The notes below the pieces were generated by a model. It ran no database searches. It was not told where the DNA came from and saw only the letters and a list, made by a program, of their open reading frames with translations. From the NCBI RefSeq assembly GCF_901709675.1, contig NC_051099.1, forward strand, positions 8,060,001 through 8,124,000: a stretch of 64,000 nucleotides of DNA, given 5' to 3'. Source of the stretch: Syngnathus acus (taxonomy: Eukaryota; Chordata; Actinopteri; Syngnathiformes; Syngnathidae). The translations under genes were made by a program, and so were the position numbers. The stretch's first letter is position 1, and every line of letters begins with the position of its first letter. Below, piece by piece: positions 52,724 to 64,000 of this stretch.

Positions 52724-52893
52724 CCGTAATGTTCGGACTATAAATCGCGTTTTTTTTCCATAGTTTGGGTGGGGGGGCGACTTATACTCAGGAGCGATTT
52801 ATATACATATATATGGGTTTTTTTCACTTTTTTGGGCATTTTATGGCTGGTGCGACTTATACTCCGGTGCGACTTATAGTCCGAAAATTACGG
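52724..52893. mobile_element. Short MITE, second TA-flanked family
   Basis: Ends 'ccgtaatgttcggactataa' and 'ttatagtccgaaaattacgg' are inverted repeats flanked by TA (52722-52723 and 52894-52895). The interior has 'gcgacttatactc' motifs in place of the 'gcgcctta' motifs of the other family. It is 170 bp and non-coding. Confidence 0.85.
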
Positions 52894-52895
52894 TA

Positions 52896-55660
52896 CTTAA
52901 TATTAAGATATAAATTATAGCATCCCTTATGCCAATGGATGTGGCACAAATATGTCTCCTGGCACCAAACTCCCCCAAAGTGATGTAACGCGCACAGACA
53001 CCAAAACTGCTTTGGCAGATTAAAAACCAATGGCCAAATAGTTGCAAAACGTTTGCCCACCCTCTTTATGTTTGGGGCATAAAGGTTTGAATGGAGTCAG
53101 TCAGTTGACAGATGTTTTCCAGCATGCTTGCCCATCTGACAAGTATTGTTGATAGAAACTCCCGTAGCAGTCGGCAGAGCCAGTGAAGAAGCACTAATTC
53201 CACCTCCCACAAGTCCTCCAAAAGTTGATTGCCTGGGTGGGCAGCATTGGAGGCAATTCCTTCTGCCCACCTTTTTACTCTGCTGTGAGGTGAATGTTCA
53301 GTGGGGATCTCGCGGCAAACAATAACTGTCATTCAGAAAATACACTGCACTTTCTCTGCGGCTGCAAGGAAAATTGATCGTGGCACAAGTGGAGGATATG
53401 CGTGCACTTGTGTGCCTATGTGCCCGTTCACTGCCTATTTTACATATACGGTTAATTCTATCCATCCTTAACGATTTAATGGGGGATTCATTTTCTTTTA
53501 TTTGCTGGAGAGCTGTTTAGTATTTATCCTACGCTGTATATATGATTATATTCCACTTAATTGGAAATATGCAAGCATATATATTCTACCCTCAGTTTGC
53601 CAATAGCAGTTAAAGTTACGTCCAGTTAATATGCAAATACCTAAGAGAAATAATCCCCGTATGGAATGAGTGTTTGATGGGGTGTGTAAATTTTACACAA
53701 TGTCAGAAAATGTGTCAAACTTCTTTCCGTATTGGGACTGAGCCGAGCTACTGGGGTTTGACAGGAGCTTCAAATCTTGGCACTTCAATATTACATGATA
53801 TGACACACTGTATAGAAGCTTTTGCACTAGTAAAGCCTATGATGCAACTTCTGAAAAAACAGCACTCATTTTCAACTCCTCACACTTCTTTGGATTTGGG
53901 TTTTAACATTTTCGGGATTAATACCTGATATCAAAAACAGATTACACCACTTGTAATTCTTGTTCATGGGAACAACTGTTGAAATGACCGTCTTGTATTC
54001 TGAATATGCATGTACTGGTCAAATCTTTAGGGACATTTACTCAGTTAAATAAGCCCCAATAAAAGCAGCATCAATAAAATACAGTCATTATGAATAAAAT
54101 AATGTTCAAATTTGAAATTAGAAACACCTTTATATTTGTTTTTCTTCTAACTGCGTACAAATTTGCATCCTTCAAGGAGAGACATACCGGTAGATATAAT
54201 TGCAGTGTTCATCAGGTCAAAATTCAGACACAATCTTGGATGATATGGAGGTATACCTAATGAATGCATTCAAACAATCTGCCGTATCAGCAGGCTTTAT
54301 CAATGAAGAAAATAAATAAATGGTGGTCATCAGGATGAAGTATGCTGATAATGGGTTTAACTTCCTTGTTCAGCTAATGGCTGGGTTCAAAGGCAGGGGC
54401 TGAAAAATACTGCAGGATCAATATGAAGCACTTATTTTGATTGGGCACAGTATCCACAAACAACTAGCCGAGAAGGTGTTAGTTTGCTTTTACCCCGAGC
54501 CTTTGTGTTGTCTTCTTTTCAGAAAAGTAAATCCAATCCCAAGGAAAATGCAAGAACTACTCAAAATGGCGCACACGCGTGTTCAAGGAGTTATACGCAT
54601 TATCGTACAAGTTCAAAGCCATTCATCTTTTAACACTTAACTTGTCAAATATCAATTTACTCCATTTAAATTGGCGTTATCTAGCTGTCAACTCTTTTAT
54701 GGTACAAACAACACCATGCCTTCTTGCTCGAAAAGGGACATTGCCTCTGGCCTTGAACATGTCATTTGTGACCATTTACCAAATGTTGAGCATATGACAG
54801 CCCATCAATAGCCGTGCTATTTTTAGCTTTGTTCACGCACAAAAGCCTGAGGAGTTGCTTCGATGAAAATGTATTCATCTTCCTTAACAAGTCAATTTAT
54901 GAGTATAAAAAGGTAGACGGAGAACTCAATCAGCTATGACTCTGTCTTTTGGTTTGATGCAAAACTATACCAATGTCAACATTTTCACGGTTGCATGCAA
55001 ATGATTATCAGACTTGTTATCATTTTGTACCATGTATTCTTTACCCGGAATATATTCCACCCATAGTTTTAATCAGGCTGATTGGGATCCAGAGTACATA
55101 GCTGCAACTGTGATTTGTAGCTTCTTGCCAGGCAGGTCCATGATAGAGTCGAGGCCTGCATTTGCCTCATTCAAAGACTTGAGCTCAATGAATCTTCCGC
55201 CTTTCAACTTGATTTACACTCACAACAACCAACACTCCTTCACTCTCTTTTTCTTTCCCTCAAGTGGTAGCTTTCAATTGCAAATGTATGCATGTTCTGA
55301 CACGAAGCTGGTGGATAAAATCAATAAACATTTTTTTTAATGGATGCAGATCAGCTATTCCAATATGTAACACGCAAGTTTTACAGTAATTAAGGACTAT
55401 TTATGGCAGTTATTTAACTTCCAACTACATGTCCAGTAAACATGATAATTTTATTCCTGAAACCGTAAATATGCTGATATTACACTCCCCATTTCCCAAA
55501 GACACTAAACACAAGACTGTTTTTGACTATTGCTGAGGTGGGCCTGCATCACAATGTATGGCGTGATTCCAAATGTCCTCGATTAATTTCTGACTTGTCA
55601 GAGAAGACCATCTGAAATGTGAGACAGTGTGATCGGTTATATTATATTCTACTGTTTAAC
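52896..55660. other. Intergenic stretch
   Basis: No gene or mobile element recognised. The sequence is AT-rich and not obviously repetitive. Confidence 0.5.
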
Positions 55661-55668
55661 CATGTAGT

Positions 55669-55878
55669 CTACTGTACTCGCATTATTGTTAATGGATATT
55701 CATACGCAAATCCGTCCAAGTCCTCATCTTCGGTATCCAAATTAAACAGTTGGGCAAGTTCGCCATTAAACATACCAAGTTCTTTCTCGTCGTTGTCACG
55801 TTGCTCTTCTGCAATGATCCTGGCTTTCCAGAAAGCTCTAATTGTGCCTCGTAAGCCTGTCTTGTCATCTATGCCATT
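55669..55878 (-). pseudogene. Remnant of a transposase C-terminus
   Basis: A 69-codon minus-strand frame bounded by stops reads GTIRAFWKARIIAEEQRDND and ends in an acidic stretch (LFNLDTEDEDLDGF), which is like the acidic ends of pogo/Tigger-type transposases. In another frame, MTRQAYEAQLEL resembles the usual transposase N-terminal 'RxAYEAxxKL'. This suggests that an internal deletion brought start and end regions together. The family assignment is an inference from the TA-flanked terminus and this style of ending. Confidence 0.45.
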
Positions 55879-56170
55879 TTAGACGGTCCAAATGCTGTTT
55901 TCTTTGCACAAACGATAGTATTTATTTATTTATGACGGCGGAGGTACGTACGCAACGTGTTGCATACAGTCCTTTGATTGGTTCACCGCCCCGATCTACG
56001 TAAAACGTAATGCCGTCTGATTGGTACATCGGGTCTTCATATGACTCTGTATAATACGGAAGCCAGACAACTTTACATATTTTGGAATTTGGTCCACACA
56101 AAAGGTATTAAAAGGCGCACCTTCGTTTTTTGAGAAAATTAAAGTGCGCCTTATGGTGCAGAAAATACGG
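55669..56170 (-). mobile_element. Truncated pogo-like element with a transposase remnant
   Basis: On the minus strand it begins 'ccgtattttctgcaccataa', followed by 'aaggcgcac' motifs, with TA at 56171-56172. This is the same terminus family as at 26395 and 17370. No opposite inverted end is found to the left, so that end is missing or decayed. It includes the coding remnant at 55669-55878. The left limit is set only by the end of the remnant. Confidence 0.65.
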
Positions 56171-56827
56171 TAGGTTTAAATACGGGAAGCCTGATCATCC
56201 TTGCGTTTTTTCTACAAGTTAATTGGAGTCCACCAGAAGGTTGGACATGACGTGAAGACAAGACACACAGGCCTGTCTATTATAGCTCCTATAGTACTTA
56301 TCAGAACGCAAGCCAACCATGAAGTTCAAGACATTTTATGCAGACCGGTGAGTCAGGGTTGTCTTAAGGGAGAAATCTGGAGAAGGTGGTATATCTGCTG
56401 CTTGAAGCTTCCTATTTGCGCAGTGGCCTCCAGCATCCATAAAAGTATGTCCAATACATTTATTCATTTTTGAACTGTAAGTACTGTGAAGACATTCTGA
56501 ATGAGCTGTAAGTTAAGATCATGTTTGATGCTTTACTAATATGACCGCTGCCCTTTGAATCTTGTGAATTATATCTGAACATACACCTCTCGCAAACAAA
56601 ATTCAATTATTATTATGAAGGTCAACTTTGTTGTCAGCTGGGTAATATGCTACGTTCTTTGCTGAAAGGTGAGCCCAATAAACTGGCAGAAAAAAAACCC
56701 CCACATACTCTACTCAGCTATTCCCAAACCGGGTGCAGTCTGCCGTAAGAAATTATTAGGGGTAGCACAGGAAATGTATCTTCATTCGTCAGAGAATTAT
56801 TATTTAATAATCACAAATACTGTAAAT

Positions 56828-57145
56828 CACAGGTGTCAAACTCAAGGCCCGGGGGCCAGATACGGCCCGCCACATCATTTTATGTGGCCCGCGAAGACAA
56901 ATTGTGCATCAAATTTGTGTGTCATTCCTAGAATTGCAAATTGTCTTCACTGTTAATATCTTTTTTTTTAAATATTTGACCAGTTTTTACTCGTCTGATT
57001 TGAAAATGAGTTATTTGTCAGTCTGTTTTGTAGCTTTTACTGTATATAATATGAGGTGCTCATACATTTATTTGGGTTGACAGTCATAATGGCCCTCTGA
57101 AAGACTACAATGCGGCCCGCGAAAATAATGAGTTTGACACCCCTG
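56828..57145. mobile_element. hAT-type MITE
   Basis: Ends 'cacaggtgtcaaactc' and 'gagtttgacacccctg' are inverted repeats with two mismatches. 'cccgggggcc' and 'gcggcccgcg' lie next to them. A perfect 8-bp target duplication 'ctgtaaat' flanks it (56820-56827 and 57146-57153). There is no coding capacity. Confidence 0.9.
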
Positions 57146-57153
57146 CTGTAAAT

Positions 57154-59333
57154 GAACCTAGCTGCTTCCATTCATACAAAAAACTAAGTCATGGCTTCCT
57201 GCGATATACGATTTGTGTTTAATCAAAGAGGCACTGATTTTGCTCTTGTACAATAAAAGTTGGGAATCAATGCTCTATATGATTTCATCACTCATAAAGA
57301 TGTTGATTGAGCCATTTGGCACCTTTTACAAGCTCAAATGGCTCAACGCAAGTCCTGGAAAAATGACACGAGACTGCTGCCCCCCAGGTAACACCGGCAC
57401 CGTCCATCCACGGTTCAACAAAGCCTTGCAGTTTCAACATATCTGATGTCATCATGGAGTAATGGCTGTCTCCCACTTCACATTTTAATCTAAAACGATG
57501 ATGCAATTTGCAGCAATATAATAAAATGCAATTAGAAAGTAAAAGTATTGCTCGGAGCCAAGGTAGGTGAAATTTGTAAACAGACCATTTTCATTCTCTT
57601 TCAAATAATATTTTACCTTACATGGAAAAATATGCATATACTGCAATTATTTTTGCTCTAATGTCAACACTATATAAGTGGCATAAAAAATACAAACTAA
57701 ACTTGATCATTTCTGGAATATTATATTGTCCTGCATTTTGACAGGGTATATATTCCAGCACATAAGTGGCAAGGATTGGCCAGGACGACCTGGGAACTGT
57801 GTATAGTCATGTCCAATAATACCTCCACAGTACTTTGAGCAAATACAGGTTACTGGAAAGAATCATTCCGCTGTTGATTATTGGAAAATAGCCAAGTGAG
57901 GGAAGAGCGGAAAAGCTTTCATTGTGCATGGAAGCATGATGAGTGCGTCGCGCGGGTGACTGAATTGATTAATTTACTTCTTAAAGTGTCAAAGCAGAGG
58001 ATTCAGTGATGGGGCAAACCCTTTCAAATATTGAAAAGGGTGAATGTTCTTGTGAAAAACCTATTAATCACCAAGATTTTTCGTCGCGCGGATGAATCAC
58101 AGCATGGTGATTCTGTGCCTACTTCCACGGAATCATTAGCTACCACTGTCGCTCACTCTGAAGCGTACATGGCGGCTAATCAGTAGCTCTAATGGACACA
58201 GTTCATAACTGTCAATCGGGTCGAGGAACCCACACAGGAAGACTAAGAGCATACCAACAATTGCAAGAAGCCTTTCCTGCATCAACTGAAATGAAGTGTC
58301 CAACGTATTATTTTACCTCCTCATTTAACGCTCCAGGAGATTCGAACACAATGTCGTCCTATTCTTATACTCAGCCAAGCGAGGTGATCTCCCTATAATT
58401 AAGGCAACCTTATCGACGCTGTTCCCGGGCGAGTGCACGTATGAGTACCTGTGTTGTCAATGTTTCATCTTTATTAGCCCGAGTATGGTAAGCCTAGCTC
58501 TTCATACACTAATCCCCAGCTAAAGAAACAGCTTTCAAGGAATTAACATCAAAAGCAAAGCTTTGCATGCCAACGGGGGAGCTTTCAATAGCGCCCGCTT
58601 CAACTATCTTCTAAGTATTTTCAGAGCCTCAGGGATAAAGTGGAAGTTAAGTTTGACTTGCTTGGTGCTCTCCTTCAAGTCTTTGACCTTGTTTTCAGGT
58701 TTCTTGATAATCCCTGAGATGCTTGAATATGAGCAGTGTTGAGGGCAGTTACACGGGGCAATGCCAAAGGTGCTTTTTTGTTCCCTTTTGAGGCTTCAGG
58801 GTGCAATCTTGATCCAAATCATACATACTGCATATTACCAAATTGCAGTGATTTAGGTTCGCATTTGAGTATAATCAGTATGCACGTAGTGTTATAATAG
58901 GACCTATGAAGTTCAATTATTCTCTCACAAATCAGTGCTCCATGTAGTGACGTTGCCGGCCGGTGATGATTGCTGGCCCCCCGTATTTTCCCTGTAACAC
59001 TTCAAGTCTTGAAAAGAATGAGCTCAGGGACAATGATGGTGATTCATTTTTGCCTCCAATGTGATTTTCCAAGAAATTGAAGGAGTGTGTCAGTTGGCTT
59101 TGTAGCTTGAAGCAAAAACACAACCTATGCCTCATAAATTGTGAGGTCTGGGAGGAATTCTCTTCGGTAACATGAATAGCTTGTCTAATCTTAATGTCCC
59201 ATTAGGCTGTTATCAGAAAATCTTTTCCCCTTCCAAATCTGTTGTCGACTTTCTTGGAAGAAGGTTATTCAAGGCATTTATTATCCAGAACTCTGTGACA
59301 CTGAGACATGTAACTATGGGAAACAGCCTAAGA
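57154..59333. other. Intergenic stretch
   Basis: No gene or mobile element recognised; the reading frames are short and match no family. Confidence 0.5.
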
Positions 59334-59849
59334 CAGGGGTGTCCAAACCTTTTGCAAGGAGGGCCAAATTTGATAAAGTGAAGGGGCCCGGGGGCCAATA
59401 GTTTTTCCGGACAATTTTTAACTACAGAAATTTCATGCGAATACACACTGTTTTAAAACAAATTTCATTGTCCCAATTGTCTTTATTCTTTTAAATGACA
59501 AAATAAATGAATATAAGCCACTTAGCCAGATGTGAACAACTCTAAAAACAAATTCTGCCTTTAATTCATCTCCGAAGAGTCAGATAACATTGAACAAGCT
59601 GTATGAAATATCTTAAATTTACATGAGTATGGGTTTAAACTTATTTTTGCTTCATGAACATTTTAAACAGGAGTTAAAAGTAATGCAAAGTTGTCTGTTA
59701 TTATTAAAACTTAAAACAAGTGAATTTTGCTCTTGTCATTTACAATATCTTTCAGAAAGTAATAGTTTGTGTCTCGTCTACAGGTTCATAACTTCAAGTA
59801 TTAACATGGACACTTCGTAATATTTAATAATAAGTAATATTTACTTTTG

Positions 59850-60178
59850 CGGCTCGGTGGCGCACTGGGTAGCACGTCCGCCTCACAGTTAGGAGGGTGC
59901 GGGTTCGATTCCACCTCCGGCCCTCCCTGTGTGGAGTTTGCATGTTCTCCCCGGGCCCGTGTGGGTTTTCTCCGGGCACTCCGGTTTCCTCCCACATCCC
60001 AAAAACATGCTTGGTAGGCCGATTGAGCACTCCAAATTGTCCCTAGGTGTGAGTGCGAGTGCGTATGGTTGTTTGTCTCTGTGTGCCCTGCGATTGGCTG
60101 GCAACCGGTTCAGGGCTGGGATAGGCTCCAGCACGCCCGCGACCCCCGTGGGGACTAAGCGGTACGGAAAATGGATGG
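59850..60178 (+). mobile_element. tRNA-derived SINE nested in the hAT element
   Basis: Same family as at 50570, with a shorter 3' section (the segment after 'ttcagggctgggata' is reduced). A 14-bp target duplication 'aatatttacttttg' lies at 59836-59849 and 60179-60192, showing insertion after the hAT element had arrived. Confidence 0.92.
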
Positions 60179-60183
60179 AATAT

Positions 60184-60486
60184 TTACTTTTGATTTAATT
60201 TTGACTCGCAGCTCCACGTGAAGAATCGCTGTTGTGATGCCAGTTCAGCTTGGAGCTGCTTCACTTTATCAGTGCGGTCACTCCCTGTTAGCTTGTCGTA
60301 TGTTTTAGCATGTTTAGTCTGATAGTGTCTCTTTAGGTTGAAATCCTTAAACAAGGCAACCCTCTCTTTAAAAATTAGACAAAAACAATTGCCTTGATTT
60401 TCAGTGAAGAAGTATTGTAATTCCCATTTCTCTTGAAAGCGACGGCCCTCAATGTCAACTTTCCTTGTTTTCTTTGCAGTCGCCAT
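60184..60486 (-). pseudogene. N-terminal zinc-finger fragment of a hAT transposase (GTF2IRD2/ZBED-like)
   Basis: From ATG 60486-60484 the frame reads MATAKKTRKVDIEGRRFQEK, then a finger of the form CFCLIF...HYQTKH, then LASQQRFFTW. This is the start of the proteins seen in Charlie-like hAT elements and in GTF2IRD2-type derived genes. It ends at TAA (60186-60184) inside the SINE target sequence. The dimerisation and DDE regions are gone, so it is not functional as a transposase. The frame is open up to ATG 60558, but the later start fits the family better. Confidence 0.75.
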
Positions 60487-60695
60487 GGCAGAAATGAGCG
60501 GCGAGGGGTGGTGATTCCATCTTTTGGTAATAGGAGGAAATACAGTTTCAAGTTTCATGATTTTTTTTTTTCAGTTTGACAGTGCAGGCGGGGCATAAAT
60601 AATACATTATAAGACCGAAGCTGTGGGCCGTATGCAATCTGACTGGGGGCCGGATTTGGCCCGCGGGCCGGACTTTGGACACACCTGGCCTAAGA

Positions 60696-63600
60696 CATTC
60701 CCCATTTTTCCCAAGTAGCACTCTTCCATTAGCACAGTCATGATGTCATAGAGCAGCGGTAAAGGGTAATGTAGCACTTAGAATTGTGCTTTAATCTCTC
60801 ATGCCAAGACAAAGCGCCTGTCTTTGACTGTGCACAAGAGACAGGATCTGCAAATTCATTCTTGACACACTGTGCAAGTTGGACACAGAGACAATCACTA
60901 GAATCTGAATCCTACAGAGCAGGATTCAAAGAGCACACACATTATAATGATACTTCACAAGCCAGTTTGCAACATGATGCCCTGCTTGTCCTTGTATTTT
61001 GTCTCTTTGTGTATTCTAAACTTAGTCACCCTTGTTTTGATGTACTCTATGTAGGTTTATTTTTGCCAAACACGTTTTCACGTGTGTTGGAATTAATGCA
61101 GCAGATTCCAACCTCCCGGTTGTGTTTATTTTGTGGCAGAAGGGAAGAACACGTCTTTATTCCATGACTGTCTGCCAACAACTGGCTAGAGACAAGTCAT
61201 CAAAGATACAAAGAGAGGATGATATCAACAAAGGACAAACACATCACCGCACCCCTAACTGTAGCCCTGCTGGATGAGAGGCCTGGTACTGAGGTCCGCC
61301 ACAATATGACACATTTTCAGTCCTGGAAGAAAACCTGTTGGAGGCTGCAAAACATTAATGACCTGAAACATAAAGCCAGAGCTATGATGGAAGAGATTAT
61401 TCGTGGGTTGGAATGAACCAGTCAAAGTCCAGATCTTTTTTTTTTTATACTCACTGGAACGCACCATACTTCCAAACTAGAGCGGAAATATTATAATAAT
61501 AAATGTGGGCATATCCAATCTGCCAATGCTAATGATGAAGTTGAAGATACCGCCCTACATTTAACAGAAGACACAAACTCTCCCAGAGACGACTGGAAAC
61601 AAACACTTGCACAGGAGATTAGTTCCCAATGTGCACTGGGGTAAAAGCAGCCCTGAATAGAAGTGATTTAATGAGTAGTGGTGGGGCCTGACAGGCACGT
61701 CTCTCATTAGACAGACAGAGTTTTAATTAGAATGAACACAGTGGCACTGTAGGTGTTTACATTTAGAGAGAGAATCTATGCCACGGGCAGAGGGGATCAC
61801 ACTGCTCACTCCTTCACAGAACAGTGTGAGATGAGAATGTGGAAAAAAAGAATAACAAGTTCAACAACTTCACATAAGTAAGCACGGCAGTGAGAGCATT
61901 CATTAGATATCAGCAACCAGCAGGGTGTCATCTTGAGGTTTGTTTTTTAAAATGCATCACATAGGGCAACGGCAGGTTAGGTCTCTGACTTTGAAACGAA
62001 ATTGCAGCTAGTTGTTGGAGGGGTGCTAAATATAATTCTTACCACTGTTGAGGTGGTCCTGTTCACCAAACCATCTGAATGACAGCTCATTTTCACATTT
62101 GCACACTACATGACTCTGACATGTCTCATTCTGTGCCTGCATGTATATTTGGTCTGTTACAACATGTATTAAAAACAGAGTGAAAATCGAATTTCCCTCG
62201 AGGGATCATAATGAGTTGAATTCATGTAAAAATATGATGCATGGGAAACTGTAGTGTTTTCAATTTGTTTACGAATATGACCGACAACCCCGAGCAACTT
62301 CGAATGAAATCTTGCCATAAATGTTTATTCATATCCCTCGAGGACACGTCAATGCCATGGAGTTGACATTTTGAGAGGATAAATATGTTTCAAATGATTG
62401 TTTTATAGGGATAAACCCCATTTTAAATTTATTGCATCAATTCAGTTTCCAATTGCCCAATTAGGTAGTTTGTTTAGAAATTATTTAGAGAGATATTTCT
62501 AAAATATGACTGAGTGACACACCTTTACATATATTTATAACACCCAGTTCAATAAATAGTTTGAGTCCAGATTTTGTTACGATCCTCTGTTTTCAAAGCT
62601 AAAGTCCTTCCAGATAAGCTACTACAAATGAAAGCAGTTCAAGTAGGCTATCAATTGGCAGATGCACACAAGGGCCACTCAATCTCCACGCAGCAAAAGA
62701 AAGGAAACAAACAGTTCGGTATTGGCGGTTAGCACCAAAATCAACCACTGGTAGACAAAATTCAGTGGTGGTTGCTTGCTACAAATAAATCTGTTTGTGA
62801 AAATCACTGCAACTGTAATTGATCAGATTGGTAAGATATGACTATCATTTATGACAAATCGGCCCATCTGATACAAACAGTTTGGTGGAGAGTCTAGTAT
62901 ATGTATATGTCATCCCCAAAATGCTCTGCAAATATAAATCTATATGGGAGAAAATCCCAACCATCATCATGGTAGTCTGATCAGCATGCAGGGAAAGGGG
63001 CCATTATCATGGGAATGGCATCGAACTGTTTTATTGGATGCTGCTTTACCCAACATTAGTGTGAATGCCGATCTTTCCGGATTGATGATTAGAACATCTA
63101 CCGCCATAAACCTGAACCTCTGTAAAGTTAATGAATCTCACATGGGAGGGTGGGAGACGTAGATCTACTGTCTTTCTCCGTCCCATCCCAATACAATTGT
63201 TCATTAGGCCACCCCTCATTGCATACCATCACGTTCCGTCTGCATGGCGACAGACACATTAGATGTTGCGATTGATGCTGCGCTGGGTGCAGGCAGCTAA
63301 ATTATATTGATCACTGGTTAGATGTGTTACCTTGTAGCCATGGGAGCAGGTCTTAAATCATTAAGACACACTTTAATGGTACTGCTCTTCAACCAAGGAA
63401 TTCACTGCTGGTGCAAGCGGTCCTTGTTACCGTAGTTGTGTACGATAAAGCAATACGATTACAATTCACACAGCTCATTGCACATTCTGACTAGAAACGC
63501 AACACAGCAGCTTGCTATAATCACTGGACAAATAAAGCTGTTGAAGTGTCATGGTTGTGTGAAGGGCGCAAATGCCGTGTCACCGAATAAGAGATAAATC

Positions 63601-64000
63601 TTACTCCTGGTCTGTTGTAGTGAGCGATTTGGAGACCCCGCCCCGCAACGTGCTGCTATGTTTGGAAAATTCTAAGCAGCCATTACAGCACACAGTCGCT
63701 CAATTTGTTACTTGAGCACTAAAGTCAGGGATACAGTACATGGCCTTAAGGGCCAATTCCTATTTTCCCTAAGTGGACACTGACTCCGGTTGTGTGTGTG
63801 CTTTTATCCCCATGACTGATCTGCTTTTTTTTACCTACTTATTGTTGTGCTATTACGCTTGCTTTCACTGTCTCTTTCCCTATCCCCTCCCTTCCCTTGC
63901 CTCTTAACTGGGCTGCGTTAGACGACGCACAGCAGTGGAATTAGGACAGTGAGAAAAGTTCTGTGTCGCCTGGAGTGCGATTAAATGATTTTCTTTCCCC
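60696..64000. other. Intergenic stretch to the right edge
   Basis: No gene, exon or element recognised. A T-run lies at about 61434. Open frames at 60784-61416 match no family. No further protocadherin variable exon appears before the window ends. Confidence 0.5.

Larger units (their letters stand above)
59334..60687 (-). mobile_element. hAT (Charlie-like) element, deleted, with a nested SINE
   Basis: Ends 'caggggtgtccaaacc' and 'ggactttggacacacctg' are inverted repeats, and 'gcctaaga' at 59326-59333 and 60688-60695 is a perfect 8-bp target duplication. On the minus strand it starts with a zinc-finger coding segment and then loses the catalytic region. A SINE is inserted at 59850-60178. Without the SINE and its duplicated target it is about 1.0 kb, so it is a non-autonomous deletion derivative. 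Confidence 0.88.

Noticed and set aside
60784-61416. Plus-strand frames of 127 and 65 codons
   Set aside because: Neither resembles a known family, and there are no splice or promoter signals to support them.

Overview
The window looks like nuclear DNA of a ray-finned fish, probably a percomorph teleost. The evidence is split vertebrate genes with canonical GT/AG introns, clustered protocadherin exons, tRNA-derived SINEs with long target-site duplications, hAT and pogo-like miniature transposons, and many microsatellites. No prokaryotic or organellar features were seen. The species cannot be fixed from the sequence alone.

Every gene I can support lies on the minus strand, so transcription runs from right to left. 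From the right edge, 46.1-64 kb holds no recognisable gene. It contains a solo LTR with a nested SINE, two more SINEs, and hAT and pogo-like elements. Next comes a clustered protocadherin locus (20.1-46.1 kb). It has three large variable exons, each encoding a signal peptide, six cadherin repeats, a transmembrane segment and a short tail: V3 at 43.6-46.1 kb, V2 at 38.4-40.8 kb and V1 at 27.8-30.4 kb. It also has two different sets of three small constant exons. The set at 20.1-25.0 kb is clearly of the Pcdh-alpha type and follows V2 and V1; V1 has the cytoplasmic signature of the alpha-C2 isoform. The set at 42.3-42.9 kb has the same exon sizes and phases but a different protein, and starts 663 bp after V3. 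The window therefore spans the junction of two protocadherin subclusters.

Downstream of the cluster lie a three-exon INSYN2/FAM196-family gene (9.3-13.4 kb) and a two-exon histamine H2-type receptor gene (4.7-6.0 kb). Near 3.1 kb is a minus-strand TATA box with a possible 5'-UTR exon of a further gene running off the left edge. From memory, human HRH2 is followed on the same strand by CPLX2, and INSYN2B, HRH2 and the PCDH clusters all lie on 5q; the arrangement here fits that.

The protocadherins are neuronal cell-recognition receptors in which each variable exon is spliced to shared constant exons. INSYN2 proteins belong to inhibitory synapses, and the H2-like receptor is a class A GPCR. These genes are linked by conserved synteny, not by an operon-like relationship. 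The most unusual points are the two constant-exon sets with interchangeable splice phases, the small number of variable exons, a receptor lacking the H2 TM5 aspartate, and a pogo-like element carrying a 251-bp tandem array 109 bp from a protocadherin splice donor.
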